A stretch of DNA of 64,000 bases from Halichoerus grypus. Taxonomy: Eukaryota > Chordata > Mammalia > Carnivora > Phocidae. The DNA is taken from contig NC_135717.1 of the NCBI RefSeq assembly GCF_964656455.1, forward strand, positions 147,016,308 through 147,080,307. Direction: 5' to 3'. The notes under the pieces were generated by a model. It did no database searches and was not told where the DNA came from. It was given only the letters and a program-made list of their open reading frames with translations. Made by a program: the position numbers and the translations under genes. Below, in pieces: positions 48,810 through 60,860 of the stretch; the first letter of the stretch is position 1; each line of letters starts with the position of its first letter.

Positions 48810-49135
48810 AAATGAATTTAAAATGAGAGAAAAAGGATGGATTACATAAAAGGCAAGACCTACACAAATTATCTATACAGATTACACACAAAGCAATATC
48901 TATATGGACTTTTCATTAGCCACAAGCCAAAAAATAGTGTAATAATAACTTAAAAGCACAAAGTAGAAAGCTAGAGATTCAAAAATGGAAGTAAAATATG
49001 ACTGTTTTAATTAAAAAAATGAATGAGCTTATTACCAAAACACCTTAACAAAAGATACTTCTAAAGAATGTTATTCAGGCAGAAGGAAACAGACCTAAAG
49101 AAAAAAGATACAGAAGAGAATGGTAAGCAAATGAC
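48810..49135 (+). mobile_element. Old L1/HAL1 ORF1 3' fragment, sense
   Basis: ACTTTTCATTAGCCACAAGC, CTTAACAAAAGATACTTCTA and ATGTTATTCAGGCAGAAGGA are in the order of the end of an L1/HAL1 first reading frame. Broken frame. Confidence 0.5.
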
Positions 49136-51645
49136 TTGAGAGCAAATTTCTCTCACAGTGCTAAAACCCTTATCATATATTGTGAATAACTGATATGTAA
49201 TGAGTACATAAATGTAAATAAGAGCCATCCCTCTTATCTAATACAGTATATGACATACTGGAATCTGTTGGTTTCATTCCCCACAGTTTCTTCCATACAC
49301 TTCTACAGTTTCCACTGAGTCAACAGTTTTCATACCTGTGCACTGCCATGCGACTATTCAGGTTTCATGTAACTTTCTTTCCTCAGATGACTACACAGAG
49401 GTATTTCTTAACAGATTTTTCCTGAATTATCAAGATCTAATTTTTCTTCCCTTTCTTCTGATTATGTTGGGTTTAAGTGGCACTTGATAATTTTACTTTT
49501 ACTACCTATGTGTTATGTAACATTTACCTGATTATAGAAAAATAGAAGTTATCGCAAGGGAATATAAGGAAAACACTCAGTTATAACATGTATTATAAGC
49601 TAACAGGTTTTTTTTTTTCCTGAATGCAAAAGAGAACATATAATTCTGTAAGATGCTTTACCCATTGAACAGCTTTGTTTACAACATGTATTTTAAGTTG
49701 ACTTATTTCTGCTCAGCTAAGTCCTACTCTCTTTGCAGGCTCTTCATTTCTCATCATTTTTTCGAATTTATTTGCCAAAATTCTTGTTTTAAATGAAGAA
49801 AAATCACAACTTAGTATTACTTAGGCCTGAACTGGTATTTAGAAGAGGGGAAAATGCACATATGTCCTAGAGCAGGAAGAACTATAGCATCATTCGAAAG
49901 AATACTGTCTGACTGATAGGGTATCTTGGGTTAAAGATAGTGGCAAAGTAGTTAGAGGTGAAAAAAGGGAATCAGACCTGAGACTTTTATTTGAGAACAT
50001 ATCTAGTTCTGTTATCTCAACAATTACAAATAAGCACTGAAAATTGGTCACTACTCCAATAAAAAATAAATGTATGTATGCTCTCCTGTTAGAAGGTCAA
50101 TGTCATTGTTCTTTTAACAGAGGGATAGTGAATTTATAAAATGAAGGAGACCTTATTACATAAAGTTTCAGCTGGATACACAAACTTTGAGTTTTCAGTA
50201 ATTTGATATTATAGTTGTATAATTATAATAATGTCTTGAGTTGATTGCTTTGGAAGATGGATTATGATGTATCTAATTGAGTTGAATCCTTTAGATAAAT
50301 TCCATTAATTTCACTTGCTGAACACTAACAGTTGTGTAACTTGAGATTAAAAAGGCATTATTATACCAGTTATTACAGTTTATTCCAAGACATATACCAC
50401 TTCATTTACTAGAGAGTCAAATACTAACCAGGACAAAGGGTCAAAGATACAATAGAAGTAATTACTTTCACTTGCACAAGATCTAGTGCAAGTATGAACC
50501 TAACTGCTACAGCTCATTCCCTAGCCACACTGTGTTGCAGGGCCATGGTTGTATATCTGAAATGAAATATTGTCAGATATTTCACACAGTAATGTCTTAA
50601 ACTACCTGATAAGTTATTAAGGAAACCTCATAAACTTCTTACATGGAAGATATATTGAGCAGTCCATCTTTCATATAGAGTATTTGGGATTGAAATATCA
50701 GTGTGCATCCTGATCCCTGATCTCTGGACAGGCTATTAATCATGTTATACAGATAATATTTTTCCTACATTCTCCACAGTGCAGGGTTTTTTCTTATCAA
50801 ATATGTATTATTGAATGACAATATTTGAATGGCATATAAAATTATATAAATCTTTGTAAAATCATAGTCTAGAAAAAGCAGCTCTTTCTTCAATGCCAAT
50901 TTCATAACAAGACAAGAAGAGATTTAATCTTGAAAGTTTTAATCAAATCTGTGGGATGTCCTTAACCAGCCTTCCTCACTTGTCAAATTATAGTCCTTCT
51001 TTACTATTCTTGGAGAGCAAGGTACTTGATTCCTGTGGTTCTTAATTGTCTCTTTCCAAACTTCAAAGGGAAATTAAAGACTTTTCATATCACTTGAGAA
51101 ATAAAAAATGTAGGCTAGATTAACTAATAAATATTAATGCCATTAAAAAAAACAAACAGAGCAACAGGAGTAAAACATTCATTTAGACTGTATATCACTT
51201 TTAATATGTGTGCCTTAATACACTGCAAAAAGCCATGTCACCTATGAAATGTATTAAATTATCTTGATATGAAAATTGTAGGCATTTTTCCAAATGCTCT
51301 AACATATGATTTTATGAGGACCTGTCTCCCCTAACTAAAGTATTAGCTATTATATTAGCATAGTTTATGTAAGTTTATATTCCAAATGTGTGCTAATCTG
51401 AGTATTATAAATTCCAGTATTCTCCGTGGTCAATGAGAAATATTAATAAAAATAACATAAGAAAGTGCCATTGATATATAATTAGCTTTTGGCAGTTTCA
51501 TCTAGATTACTTTCAATATCATATATAATAAAATCACTTTTGCTCTTTCAGTTAAGACAAATGCTATGTGGTTTGGTCAAGCGATATATATCTTTATGCA
51601 CCTTTGTTGTTTTTGTTCATATACATAAATCCATTCATTCATACA
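49136..51645. other. Gene-free stretch, 2.5 kb, nothing recognised
   Basis: AT-rich DNA. No frame over 60 codons with any recognisable content, no SINE, and no clear LINE. This is one of the longest intervals without a young repeat in the window. Confidence 0.5.
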
Positions 51646-51649
51646 AACA

Positions 51650-52200
51650 ATATTTACTTTATAGGCAATGAACAAAATAGATACTGTTCCTTATATTATG
51701 GAGCTCATATTTGGGTGAAAATGAGAAACAATAAATAAATAAACAAGATACATAATAATGACAGGTCATAAGAGATTTTTTGAAAAGAAATAAAAGAATG
51801 TAAATGTATAGAAAAATTCAAGAGTTCAAAAGATATCTCTTAGAAGTTGAACATGGAAAGTATCTCTGTTAAGTTAATATTGGAGCAGAAAATTTTAAAA
51901 GGAAGTAAGTGGATCACACAACACTTTATTCTAGGGAGAGGAAGTGATAAGGGCAATTGCTGCATTCCAAACACTTGGGATGGTCAAAAAAAGAGCAAGC
52001 AAGCCATTATGGCTGAAAAGTGAATGAAAGGAGAAAAAGGAAATTGGGTATGGTAATAATAAAGGGCCAGATTTTCTAGGACACTATAAGCCACATTAAG
52101 GAACTTGAATGTTATTCTGAATGAGAACCACTAGAAGTTTGTGAGCAAAAGAATGACATTATCTGACACATTTTATAAAGCGTATTTGCTGCCCAAGGTG
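51650..52200 (-). mobile_element. L2 LINE fragment, antisense
   Basis: ATGGAGCTCATATTTGGGTG, AATAAATAAATAAACAAGAT, GGGCCAGATTTTCTAGGACA, GAATGTTATTCTGAATGAGA and ATGACATTATCTGACACATT are colinear with the reverse complement of the L2 3' third. Among the longest L2 copies here. Confidence 0.65.
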
Positions 52201-53068
52201 GAAATGGAGGTCAAAAGAGGAATCAGAGAGAAAAGTTCATCTAAATCTGGCATAATCTAAATCTAAATCTCAATAATAAACTAGTGTCTCAAACACTACA
52301 TCCTAGGGTATATCCACATGGTTTCAGGTCTCATCCCTACTTGACATATAAATACATACCTCTGGAGTAGTGACTGTCTATGGAGTTCTCATGGAATAGA
52401 TATTAAGTCATAGTATAACTTCCAAGGTTCTCTCTCAGCCCAGGTCCCAAGTTTTAGTAAATTTTCCTCGGGGGTGGGGGGGGGTGGGGGGGGGAGCCCA
52501 ATTTGAACAGAAACATAAACACTTCTTGTACAGTCTCACTATCTATTGATTCATTATGGATATTCTCATGAATTTACAAAGAAATGACCTAGGTATTCTC
52601 AGTAAGATTTAACTCTTATAGTAACAAATGAATATAATAAATTATTAGCTCTGATAACATTTATAATTCTTTACTTTTTTTTTAATTTGTATCTTCTAAA
52701 TTTTCTTTAGTGATTACATATTATTAATTTTTAAGTAACTAAAAAATATATATTATATTCTGGGTTTTGCATATTTTTTGTCCATTTTTTTTCTGGAACC
52801 TAAGAAAAAATAGTTGTAAACTTAATGGCTAAATTATAGTTTATGAAATTTCTATGGATTTCAATAATTTGCACATTTTCTATATACAAATAATGGAACT
52901 TTTAGTGTTTTCTTCACTGGCTATTGGCATTGTTACACATAGGTTAATATTTTTATACACATCTCTCCATTCCAAATATGCTCAAACTGGGTGGTAAATA
53001 ACCCTTTATTCAGGCTCAGGGTAGCGGAGTAACTACTCACCAACCACATCAAGATTTTCCACTATTAA
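52201..53068. other. Gene-free stretch with a G-rich tract
   Basis: No gene supported. A G-rich tract lies at 52470-52496; the rest is AT-rich. Confidence 0.5.
52470..52496 (+). repeat. Poly-G tract, possible G-quadruplex
   Basis: G5-T-G9-T-G9-A-G on the plus strand. The two runs of nine can each supply two G-triplets, so an intramolecular quadruplex is possible. Confidence 0.8.
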
Positions 53069-53082
53069 AAATTGGCATTGTA

Positions 53083-53276
53083 GGACGCCTGGGTGGCTCA
53101 GTCAGTTAAGGGTCTGCCTTTGGCTCAGGTCATGATCTCAGAGTCCTGAGATCAAGCCCCAGGATGAGGCTCCCTGCCCAGTGAGAAGTCTGCTTCTCCC
53201 TCTGCCCCTCCCCTACTCATGTGCTCACGCTCAGGCTCTCTCTCTCTCTCTCAAAAAAATAAATAAAATCTTTAAA
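53083..53276 (+). mobile_element. SINE (SINEC type)
   Basis: Head GGACGCCTGGGTGGCTCAGT, body, CT-rich part and AAATAAATAAAATC with an A-tail. Target duplications AAATTGGCATTGTA (53069-53082) and AAAATGACATTGTA (53277-53290), two mismatches. Confidence 0.95.
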
Positions 53277-53614
53277 AAAATGACATTGTATACTGTAGTC
53301 CATACAGTTTTCAGGAGACTAGGAAAGGGGAAAGACTTCAATAATTCAAAAACCTTTTATTGCCTGTTTGGCTAAAACTGAATACTCACTTTGGAGACTT
53401 TTTAAAAATTAATATGTATTTAGGCTCTTCCCATATTCTCTCTTGTAGTTTGTTTCTACACAAGGAGATATTTCTACATAAAGAAATATTTCCAAGTAAG
53501 ATAGAATATTTAAAGTTTACATAACATGTTCTTGCCAAAAATCTTGTACAATTTAAGAATTGGAGTTTATCAATATTAATCTGAAAACATCTTTTTAAAG
53601 TATCATTTGATCCA

Positions 53615-53797
53615 GGACACCTCGGTGGCTCAGTCAGTTAAGCGTCTGCCTTTTGCTCAGGTCATGATCCTGGGGTCCTGGGAGTGAGCCTTACATCAGG
53701 CTCCCTGCTGAGCAGGGAGTCTGCTTCTCCCTCTGCCCCTCCCCCCACTCGTGGCCTCTCTCTCTCAAAAATAAATAAATAAAATCTTAAAAAAAAG
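53615..53797 (+). mobile_element. SINE (SINEC type)
   Basis: Head GGACACCTCGGTGGCTCAGT, body, CT-rich part and AAATAAATAAATAAAATC with an A-tail. Target duplications AGTATCATTTGATCCA (53599-53614) and AGTATAATTTGATCCA (53798-53813), one mismatch. Confidence 0.95.
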
Positions 53798-53813
53798 AGT
53801 ATAATTTGATCCA

Positions 53814-54824
53814 GCCATGTACCAAATAGTGGATGACAATATTTATAGCCTAAGTAATTATTCATTGTATGTGGCCCATTCTAGGGGTAATGGCGCACGG
53901 TTACTGTCTATGGCGTTAGTGTACAAAACTCCCTATATAACTTCACACTTCATTGAAAACATTATGTGAAAGGTAAATCCAGTCCCTTTTCTATAAAAAC
54001 AATCTATCTGTTGCTTTGCCTGGAAGCAGCTTTCACAATCGCTCTCTATGATTTTTACAAAATTAATAATACTTTGTAGATATTTTAGTTTTCACTAAAA
54101 ATTGTGGGATTTTATTCCAGACTAGTTAGGCAGATGACTCCCGATATAATCCCAAGGCTGGACATAGTCTCTAAAATGAGCAAAGAGACAGCTCTAAATT
54201 TAAATAGAGATTATGTATGCGTGACCATCATTCTTACAGATTCATTAACAAAGCAATTTTAATTTCTTGTTCCTTGACCCTTACTAATATGCTTTTGAAA
54301 TCACTCAGAAAACTCTCTTTAGTAAGGAACTTGGGAAGCTATACTGTAGCTGTCAGATGACCAATTGAATGGAAAATTGAAATAGATGGGGAAAAGTGTT
54401 TCCACTGAATGATTTCGCACCAGAGTGTGGTAATCACCTTGGTAATGTTTGGCTAATGCCCTTCTTTTCTCCATTACCTTCCATCAACTTCCATCATGCT
54501 TCACTTCCTTTCCAGGACTCAGGGTGGCTCTCACTTCTCCCTATACCAATTTCATTTGGTACCAGTCCATTTCACACCATTCCAACAACTTTGTTCTCAT
54601 CAGTTTATGCTCACTATCTTTTTGAATATCTTACATTATAAGTGAGCTATACCACTATTTCATTTCCTCTCTCATGTATTTAAAGCAGCCTCAAAATTCA
54701 TGAACAAGGAATAAGTACATTGAAAAAGAGATCTTAAGATGAATAGAAAAACTAGAAATACCTGTTAAAATAACAGACCAAATCAAAAGAAAAAATTTCA
54801 CCAATCCTATTTAACTTAACACTT
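53814..54824. other. Gene-free stretch, nothing recognised
   Basis: An 81-codon frame at 54396-54641 has no recognised domain; no supported gene. Confidence 0.5.
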
Positions 54825-54842
54825 AAAAATAAAGTTATATTA

Positions 54843-55034
54843 GGGGTGCCTCGGTGGCTCAGTCATTAAGCGTCTGCCTTCGGCTCAGGTCATGATCCCA
54901 GGGTCCTGGGATCGAGCCCACATCGGGCTCCCTGCTCCATGGGAAGCCTGCTTCTCCCTCTCCCATTCCCCCTGCTTCTGTTCTCTCTCTTGCTGTCTCT
55001 CTCTCTCTGTCAAATAAATAAATAAAATTTAAAA
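54843..55034 (+). mobile_element. SINE (SINEC type), perfect 18-bp target duplication
   Basis: Head GGGGTGCCTCGGTGGCTCAG, body with a small deletion, CT-rich part and AAATAAATAAATAAAATT with an A-tail. Identical duplications AAAAATAAAGTTATATTA at 54825-54842 and 55035-55052. Confidence 0.96.
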
Positions 55035-55350
55035 AAAAATAAAGTTATATTAGAGAGCAGATAGTAGCCACTGGATCATTTAGACCTGCATTCAGACTAC
55101 TCAGTTTATCCTCTCTAGTCCATAGGAGATCTGATAGGGTATTCCAATCCTTAGGCCAAATCCTGCAATAGAAAAAATCATCCCCTAAAAGAGAAGCTGG
55201 AAGAGTGTGTTACATTTATGTTACCAACAAGCAACTCTTTTTCACTACATTGATTCATTGACAAGTATTTAATGAATACCTAAGTGTGCCAGAGAAATAC
55301 ACTTGACTTGAGAATACAAAATTGAACAAAACATAATCATCATCCATTTC

Positions 55351-55555
55351 TTTAAAGAGTTTACTTATTTATTTGAGAGAGAGAGAGAGAGAGAGAGCAT
55401 GAGCAAGGGGGTGGGGCATAGGGACAAGCTGACTCCCCACTGAGCAGGGAGCCTGAGATGTACAGGGCTCAGCTCCAGGGCTGGATCCCAGGACCCTGAG
55501 ATCATGACCTCAGCCAAAGTCAGATGCTTAACTGACTGAGCCACCCAGGCACCCC
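55351..55555 (-). mobile_element. SINE (SINEC type), antisense
   Basis: TTTAAAGAGTTTACTTATTT, a long GAGAGAGAGAGAGAGAGAGA run, body with a small insertion, and head ending GAGCCACCCAGGCACCCC. Imperfect target duplication around TCATCCATTTC and TTATCATCCCTTT. Confidence 0.93.
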
Positions 55556-56995
55556 AGTTATCATCCCTTTAAGTCTTACAGCCTAGTGTGGGATTAAAAT
55601 GATATTAGAAATAAGCTACATCTGCATTTGCTTGTCTTATCTGATTGTTCAATCTAATAATTTCTCATTTCCTCAACCAGATCGTAAACTTCAAGAGTAT
55701 TTTAAATTATGTGTATGTTATTGGTACAATGACATGCTTCCTCCTCTTCCAACTGCCCGGATGATATAGTAAGGGCAGAAAAGTCTGCAGGAAACTCTAT
55801 TGGAAAGCATAGTGCCAAATAACATGGTAGTGGTAGGTAATATGATTTTCTAAACTACCCAGAAATTAAGGTATTTGCCAAATTTATCTGGCCTAGACTT
55901 TTCTTCATATGGCAATAATTTCTCTGTACCTTCACAATTAGGGTTCTACATTCAAAAAAATAATCCATTTCTCATAAGCAGCAATTTGGAGCTGTTTTCA
56001 GAGTATGTAAAAGACAAAAATCTTGTTTTCTTTTATACATTATCCAGTGATTTTTGTCTCCTTGTATGTTCTTCGTATTTTTTAATCTATAGAACAAACT
56101 GATTAGCCATGTAAAATTTTCCATATAGTTATCAGTGTTTTGGCATATTGAATCCAAGGATATCTCAAACACAGTAATGCCCTCTTCAATATCCTATATG
56201 CATACCTTATGTGTATTATTAGAAGAAATTGAAAATCACATCAATTATATGCAGGTAATCGATGATAGGTGAAAGACCTACAAATATACATCCTAATTTC
56301 AAAGGAAAATGCAACACTCTCTAAAACAAAATTAAGTGAAATATCAATGGGAAGTGCATAACCTATTGGAAAAGCCCTATCCAGTAACAGAAAGACAGAA
56401 ACATCAAGGAAAACATAGAGGAAATAATAATGCAAGAGAAGCCACAATGGCAGATCTGAGATTAAGTATTTAATCACAATTTTCTTTTAGTAACTCTACA
56501 TTTTAAGCTTCTTGTGCTGGATTAACTGTCACCAACTCAGTATCCCCCCTCCCTTTTATGTTCTCACTAAATCATAGAAGAGAGGGAGAAACTAAATTTA
56601 CTAGAATCTCCTTTCTAATATGGACCTGGATTTGTTTTCCAATGAGAGGAAATCCCCAGAGATTTGGAAGGCATTTAAAAAAGGAGGGTCCAAATGTTAT
56701 CCAATGGCAGTAGTAAGTTTACCTTTGGTTAGGAATAAGATTCAAAAGAGCTTCCCGGTGAGGACTTGAGAACCAACTGCAGTTTGAGAGTTGCCATGAG
56801 CTTCTTAGAGAGTCTTCAGACCTGAAGTGGCTTTTCACAGGATCTGGTGGGACCCTAACTTTGTCACCATAGCTGACTGGTGGGGGCTGATTGCTTCCTT
56901 TGCTCTACCAAGGATTGTGAAAGCACCAATTTCCTTACATGAAAATATTTAATACCTAAGATATATTGAGTGGCTTCTGGTTTCCCAAAGAAAAT
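55556..56995. other. Unassigned stretch, possibly an old repeat at right
   Basis: No gene supported. About 56560-56910 (TTTTCCAATGAGAGGAAATC) resembles a known type of diverged mammalian interspersed repeat, not named with confidence. Confidence 0.4.
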
Positions 56996-56999
56996 GTGA

Positions 57000-58240
57000 A
57001 AGAACTGTGATGAACAAACGGTGCTACATCCATTATAAGATGATTACTGAGGGACAAAAGATGAACTTTTTAGCAAGACACAAAAAGGCATGGATGGATC
57101 TTAAATGTATTATTTCCAAGTGAAAGAAGTAAAACTCAAAATGCTACATATTGTATGATCCCAACATTCTGGAAAAAGTCAAACTTTATAGATGATGAAA
57201 AGATCAGTGGTTACCAAGAGCTTGCAGTAAGAAAGGAAGGTTTGAATAGGTGCAGTTCAGGGGATATTTTTAACAGAGTGATAATACCCTCTATGATGTT
57301 GTAATAGTGGTTATATAGCAATATACATTTGTCTTTCCCATAGACCTTTACAACATAAAGACAGAACCTCAATGTACACAAATTTTAAAAAATTATTTTG
57401 AACTTGGAGGATTCCAAGATAGAATGAAGAATGTGACAAATCAACCTACTTATATTATAAATGTATGAAATAACTTCACTGCACTGTTTAGGGGACATTT
57501 GTGGTGCTCTAGGCATTTAGAAATGAATAGAGTTGGAAAGGCTAAAAGCAAAAAAGCAAAAACAAACAAACAAAAAAAGCCACGACTGACAAAAACTGCA
57601 CATAATCATTGTAGTTATAATTGCTTCCCGTGCTATATGGGGTTAGCAAATTCTGATACTTCTATACATGTATAGTAGAATTGAACAATTAAGTAAATGG
57701 GTGGTTAGATGGTGGAAGGAAGGTGCATCACAGAGCGGCAGTGGTCTGATAAGCAAGGGGAGGAGAACAGAATAATCCATGCAGTAATGGATTAGAGTCG
57801 GAGGCATCAGTATTATGTTTAGCTTAATATAGATACAGATGGTTACATATAGAAATATTTACAAACACCTGTATATACCCGGTTAGCATACACACAAATT
57901 TCCTTGCTCTGTCAGCTGAGAGGACCTAGAAACAAAGAAGCCTCAGCAGCAACAAGAGCATTCACCACATTCATCTAGCTTTCTAATTCTATTCTCAAAT
58001 AGAAGGAATAAGGCTCCTTGGAGAAATGGCCAATTCCATGCCAGGAGTAAGATATTTAGAAGATGAGCCTGGCATATCTTGTAGTGCCAAAATGTAAGAA
58101 AATGCTAAAGGCACAAATATGAAATTGACAAATATATAGTCCAAAAAAAAAAAAGGACTATTAGATCTGTGAATGTAGAAGAGGAAGAGTTCTGAAAAAC
58201 AAAGACACAAAATGAGTGTTGACAAATGTTTCAAAACTTT
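57000..58240 (+). mobile_element. Old L1, end of ORF2 and long 3' UTR, sense
   Basis: GTGCTACATCCATTATAAGA, GTATGATCCCAACATTCTGG and AAAAGATCAGTGGTTACCAA mark the end of ORF2; TGTGACAAATCAACCTACTT, AATTGAACAATTAAGTAAAT, TCTGATAAGCAAGGGGAGGA and GGTTAGCATACACACAAATT mark the 3' UTR. The UTR matches that of the L1 at 7432-8540. Non-coding. Confidence 0.7.
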
Positions 58241-59384
58241 TAAGCAGTTCCATTTTGAATGAAAATAACATGTTATTTATAAAATTATCTTTGTTAAATC
58301 AATTTTATACTTTTGTTTCCATTTTAATGTTCTACAAAATAATTTTACTACATTTTTGAAAAGTGTTTGTGATTTCTGAAATAAATGACACATGAACAAG
58401 ACTCCATGTCCTATAATGGAGGACTCTCGATATTAAAATAGTCAAGTTTACTCCATTCATACTAAGTTTGCCTAAGACTAGAAAAAAAAATTAAACTGAG
58501 CAGCAAATTGATGTGCTTTTTATAAGACAACATATTTCACAATTCCTCAAAGAAACTATTGATCCATTACTGGCAAAGCAGAGAGAAAAAATAATAACCC
58601 TCAAACTCTGGAACCAATGTACTAATGTAGGTTTATGTTGAACAAAAACCAGATTTCCTTCAGGCTAGACTTAATCACTCTATGAAAACAAATGTATAAA
58701 AAGGATATTCATGAAATCTTTTCTCCATTACTTTTTTCCCTGTGATATTATTTGAAATGTTTAATGCTTTTATATGCTGCTTTGAAGTTTTAATAAAACA
58801 TTTTCCAAAAGTTTTCCTAATTTTGTATAGTATAAGATAAAGTAAGTTTCTACTTACTAAGTGGTTCCCTGAGATTGGCCATCACTTAACATTTGAGTTG
58901 TTAAGAACTCAACTCGAAATAGATAAGAACATCCATTATATTGTGATGTATGACCTGCTACATTTAAACCAAATAGCCCTACAATACTGAGAGTCCTAGG
59001 TGCCATTTTGGCAAATGGTGAAAAAGAAGGGAACAGTTTTTCAAACAGTGAAAAGCAAATTCTTATTGAAAAAATTACATCTCTTAGGATTTTGTTGTCA
59101 ATTCCAAAGAAACATGATGTTAACCATTATGAGACAAACGACCTTAGATAATTTATTAAAATATTATGATCAGTCTGTCCCCTTGTTATTGCTCTGGGGC
59201 AAGGGATTGGAAATGTAGTAAGGGTGGCAACTAACATGATCTATAAAATTCTTAGTAACATCATTTACCCTATGCTGCCCACTGGAGTCATGTAATAATC
59301 AATGTGAAATCTCAAATCCAGCTGAAGGGAGTGCATTTTGATACACATTTTAATACAAAAATACTAACGTGATCATGCATTATA
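58241..59384. other. Gene-free stretch with one copy of a 37-bp repeat
   Basis: No supported gene. Positions 58911-58947 are an exact copy of 61059-61095. Confidence 0.5.
58911..58947 (+). repeat. 37-bp exact direct repeat, copy 1
   Basis: Starts AACTCGAAATAGATAAGAAC and is identical to 61059-61095. Neighbouring bases on either side show no similarity between the two sites. Confidence 0.9.
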
Positions 59385-59499
59385 GATATATATCCAAAAT
59401 ATATAAAAATATATAATATATAAATAAAATAAATAAATGTGTATGCTACATAAATAAAATAAATGACATTTTATATATATAAATATATATGTACATATA

Positions 59500-59553
<54 letters not shown>
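59385..59553. repeat. AT-rich satellite-like block ending in long (TA)n
   Basis: Irregular TATATAAA/AATAAATA units pass into GTGTGTGTGT and then about 22 TA units (59508-59552). Confidence 0.92.
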
Positions 59554-59554
<1 letters not shown>

Positions 59555-59590
59555 TTCAAGAGGAGAGAAGAAAAGAAACTGGTTAAGTTT

Positions 59591-59805
59591 TTTTTTTTTT
59601 TAAGATTTTATTTATCTATTTGACAGAGAGAGAGAGAGACAGCAAGAGAGGGAACACAAGCAGGGAGAGTGGGAGAGGGACAAGCAGGCTTCCTGCAGAG
59701 CAGGGAACCCGATGCAGGGTTCCAGGTGGAACTCGATCCCAGGACCCTGGGATCATGACCTGAGCCGAAGGCAGACACTTAACGACTGAACCACCCAGGC
59801 GCCCC
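59591..59805 (-). mobile_element. SINE (SINEC type), antisense, young
   Basis: T-run, TAAGATTTTATTTATCTATT, GA-rich part, body with an internal short duplication near GATGCAGGGTTCC, and head ending ACCACCCAGGCGCCCC. Perfect target duplications AGAAACTGGTTAAGTTT at 59574-59590 and 59806-59822. Confidence 0.97.
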
Positions 59806-59841
59806 AGAAACTGGTTAAGTTTTAAAATCTTGTAATATCCT

Positions 59842-59900
59842 GGGGTGCCTGGGTGGTTTGATGTGGGGCTTGATGCAGGGCTCGATGTGGGACCCCATAA
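59842..59900 (+). mobile_element. Rearranged SINE head fragment
   Basis: Starts like a sense SINE head (GGGGTGCCTGGGTGG), then switches to TTGATGTGGGGCTTGATG and GGGCTCGATGTGGGACCCC, which resemble the antisense body. No tail or target duplication is visible. Confidence 0.55.
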
Positions 59901-59940
59901 GTCCACCCTTTTTAAAGCAATATTAAAACTTCCCTATTAG

Positions 59941-60044
59941 CACTGGGTGTTACACGCAAACAATGCCTCATGGAACACTACATCAAAAACTAATGATGTA
60001 ATGTATGGTGATTAACATAACATAATAAAATAAAATTTTTTTTA
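59941..60044 (+). mobile_element. Minimal L1 insertion, about 104 bp of the 3' end
   Basis: CACTGGGTGTTACACGCAAA, CATGGAACACTACATCAAAA and GTGATTAACATAACATAATA, then an A-rich tail. Target AAAACTTCCCTATTAG (59925-59940) is repeated with one change after the tail (60045-60060). Same L1 family as 24384 and 36547. Confidence 0.9.
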
Positions 60045-60060
60045 AAAAGTTCCCTATTAG

Positions 60061-60268
60061 TGGAGCCTGGGTGGCTCAGTTGGTTAAGCATCTGCCCTCG
60101 GCTTAGGTCATAATCTCGGGGTCCTGGGATAGAGCCCCATGTTGCGCACTCTGCTCTGCAGGGAGTCCGCTTCTCCCTCTTCCTCTGACCCTCCCTGCTT
60201 GTGCTCTCACTCTCTCGCTCTCAAATGAATACATAAAAATCTTTTAAAAATTAAAAATAAGTAAATTA
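60061..60268 (+). mobile_element. SINE (SINEC type) in the same target as the L1
   Basis: Head TGGAGCCTGGGTGGCTCAGT, body, CT-rich part, AATGAATACATAAAAATC and a long A-rich tail. Target duplications AAAAAGTTCCCTATTA lie at 60044-60059 and 60269-60284; the left one also ends the preceding L1 insertion. Confidence 0.94.
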
Positions 60269-60429
60269 AAAAAGTTCCCTATTAAATGTCCAGGATGTAG
60301 GGAAGAGACAGAAGTAGAGGAACCAGTAGATAAACATAAGATATCGTTAACATTTTAGTTCCCAGACATGCTTCCTAAACAATAAACATCCTAAATAATA
60401 AACAAGTAAACAAGTAAAAAATGGATCAT

Positions 60430-60860
60430 CCACTCTATGGTTCTGACTTTGATATTCTGAAAAAGGCAAAACTCCAGACATGATAAAAAGAAGAGTGATT
60501 GCCAATGCAGAGGAGGTGAGAGAAAGAAAACACAAAGGCAAAAGCACAGATTTTTCAGGGCAGTGAAACTATTCTGTATGATACTAGAATGGTGGACACA
60601 TGGCATTATACATTTGTCCAAATCCATAGAATGTCCCACAGGAAGAGTGAACCCTAATGTAAAGTATGAACTTCAGATGATAATAATATGTCTATGTATG
60701 TTCATCCATTGTAACAAATATACCACTCTTGTCGGAGATGTTGACAGTGGGAAAGGATGTGCTTATATGGGGGGGCAGGAGCAATATGGGAGCTCTCTGT
60801 AACTCCTCTCAATTCTGCCATGAACCTAAAACAATCTATAAAAAATAAAGGATTTAAAAG
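60430..60860 (+). mobile_element. L1 3' UTR (L1MB-like), sense
   Basis: AAAAGGCAAAACTCCAGACA, GGGCAGTGAAACTATTCTGT, AGTGAACCCTAATGTAAAGT, CATTGTAACAAATATACCAC and CATGAACCTAAAACAATCTA, then AAAAAATAAA, are the end of an L1MB/L1MA-type element. Confidence 0.8.
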
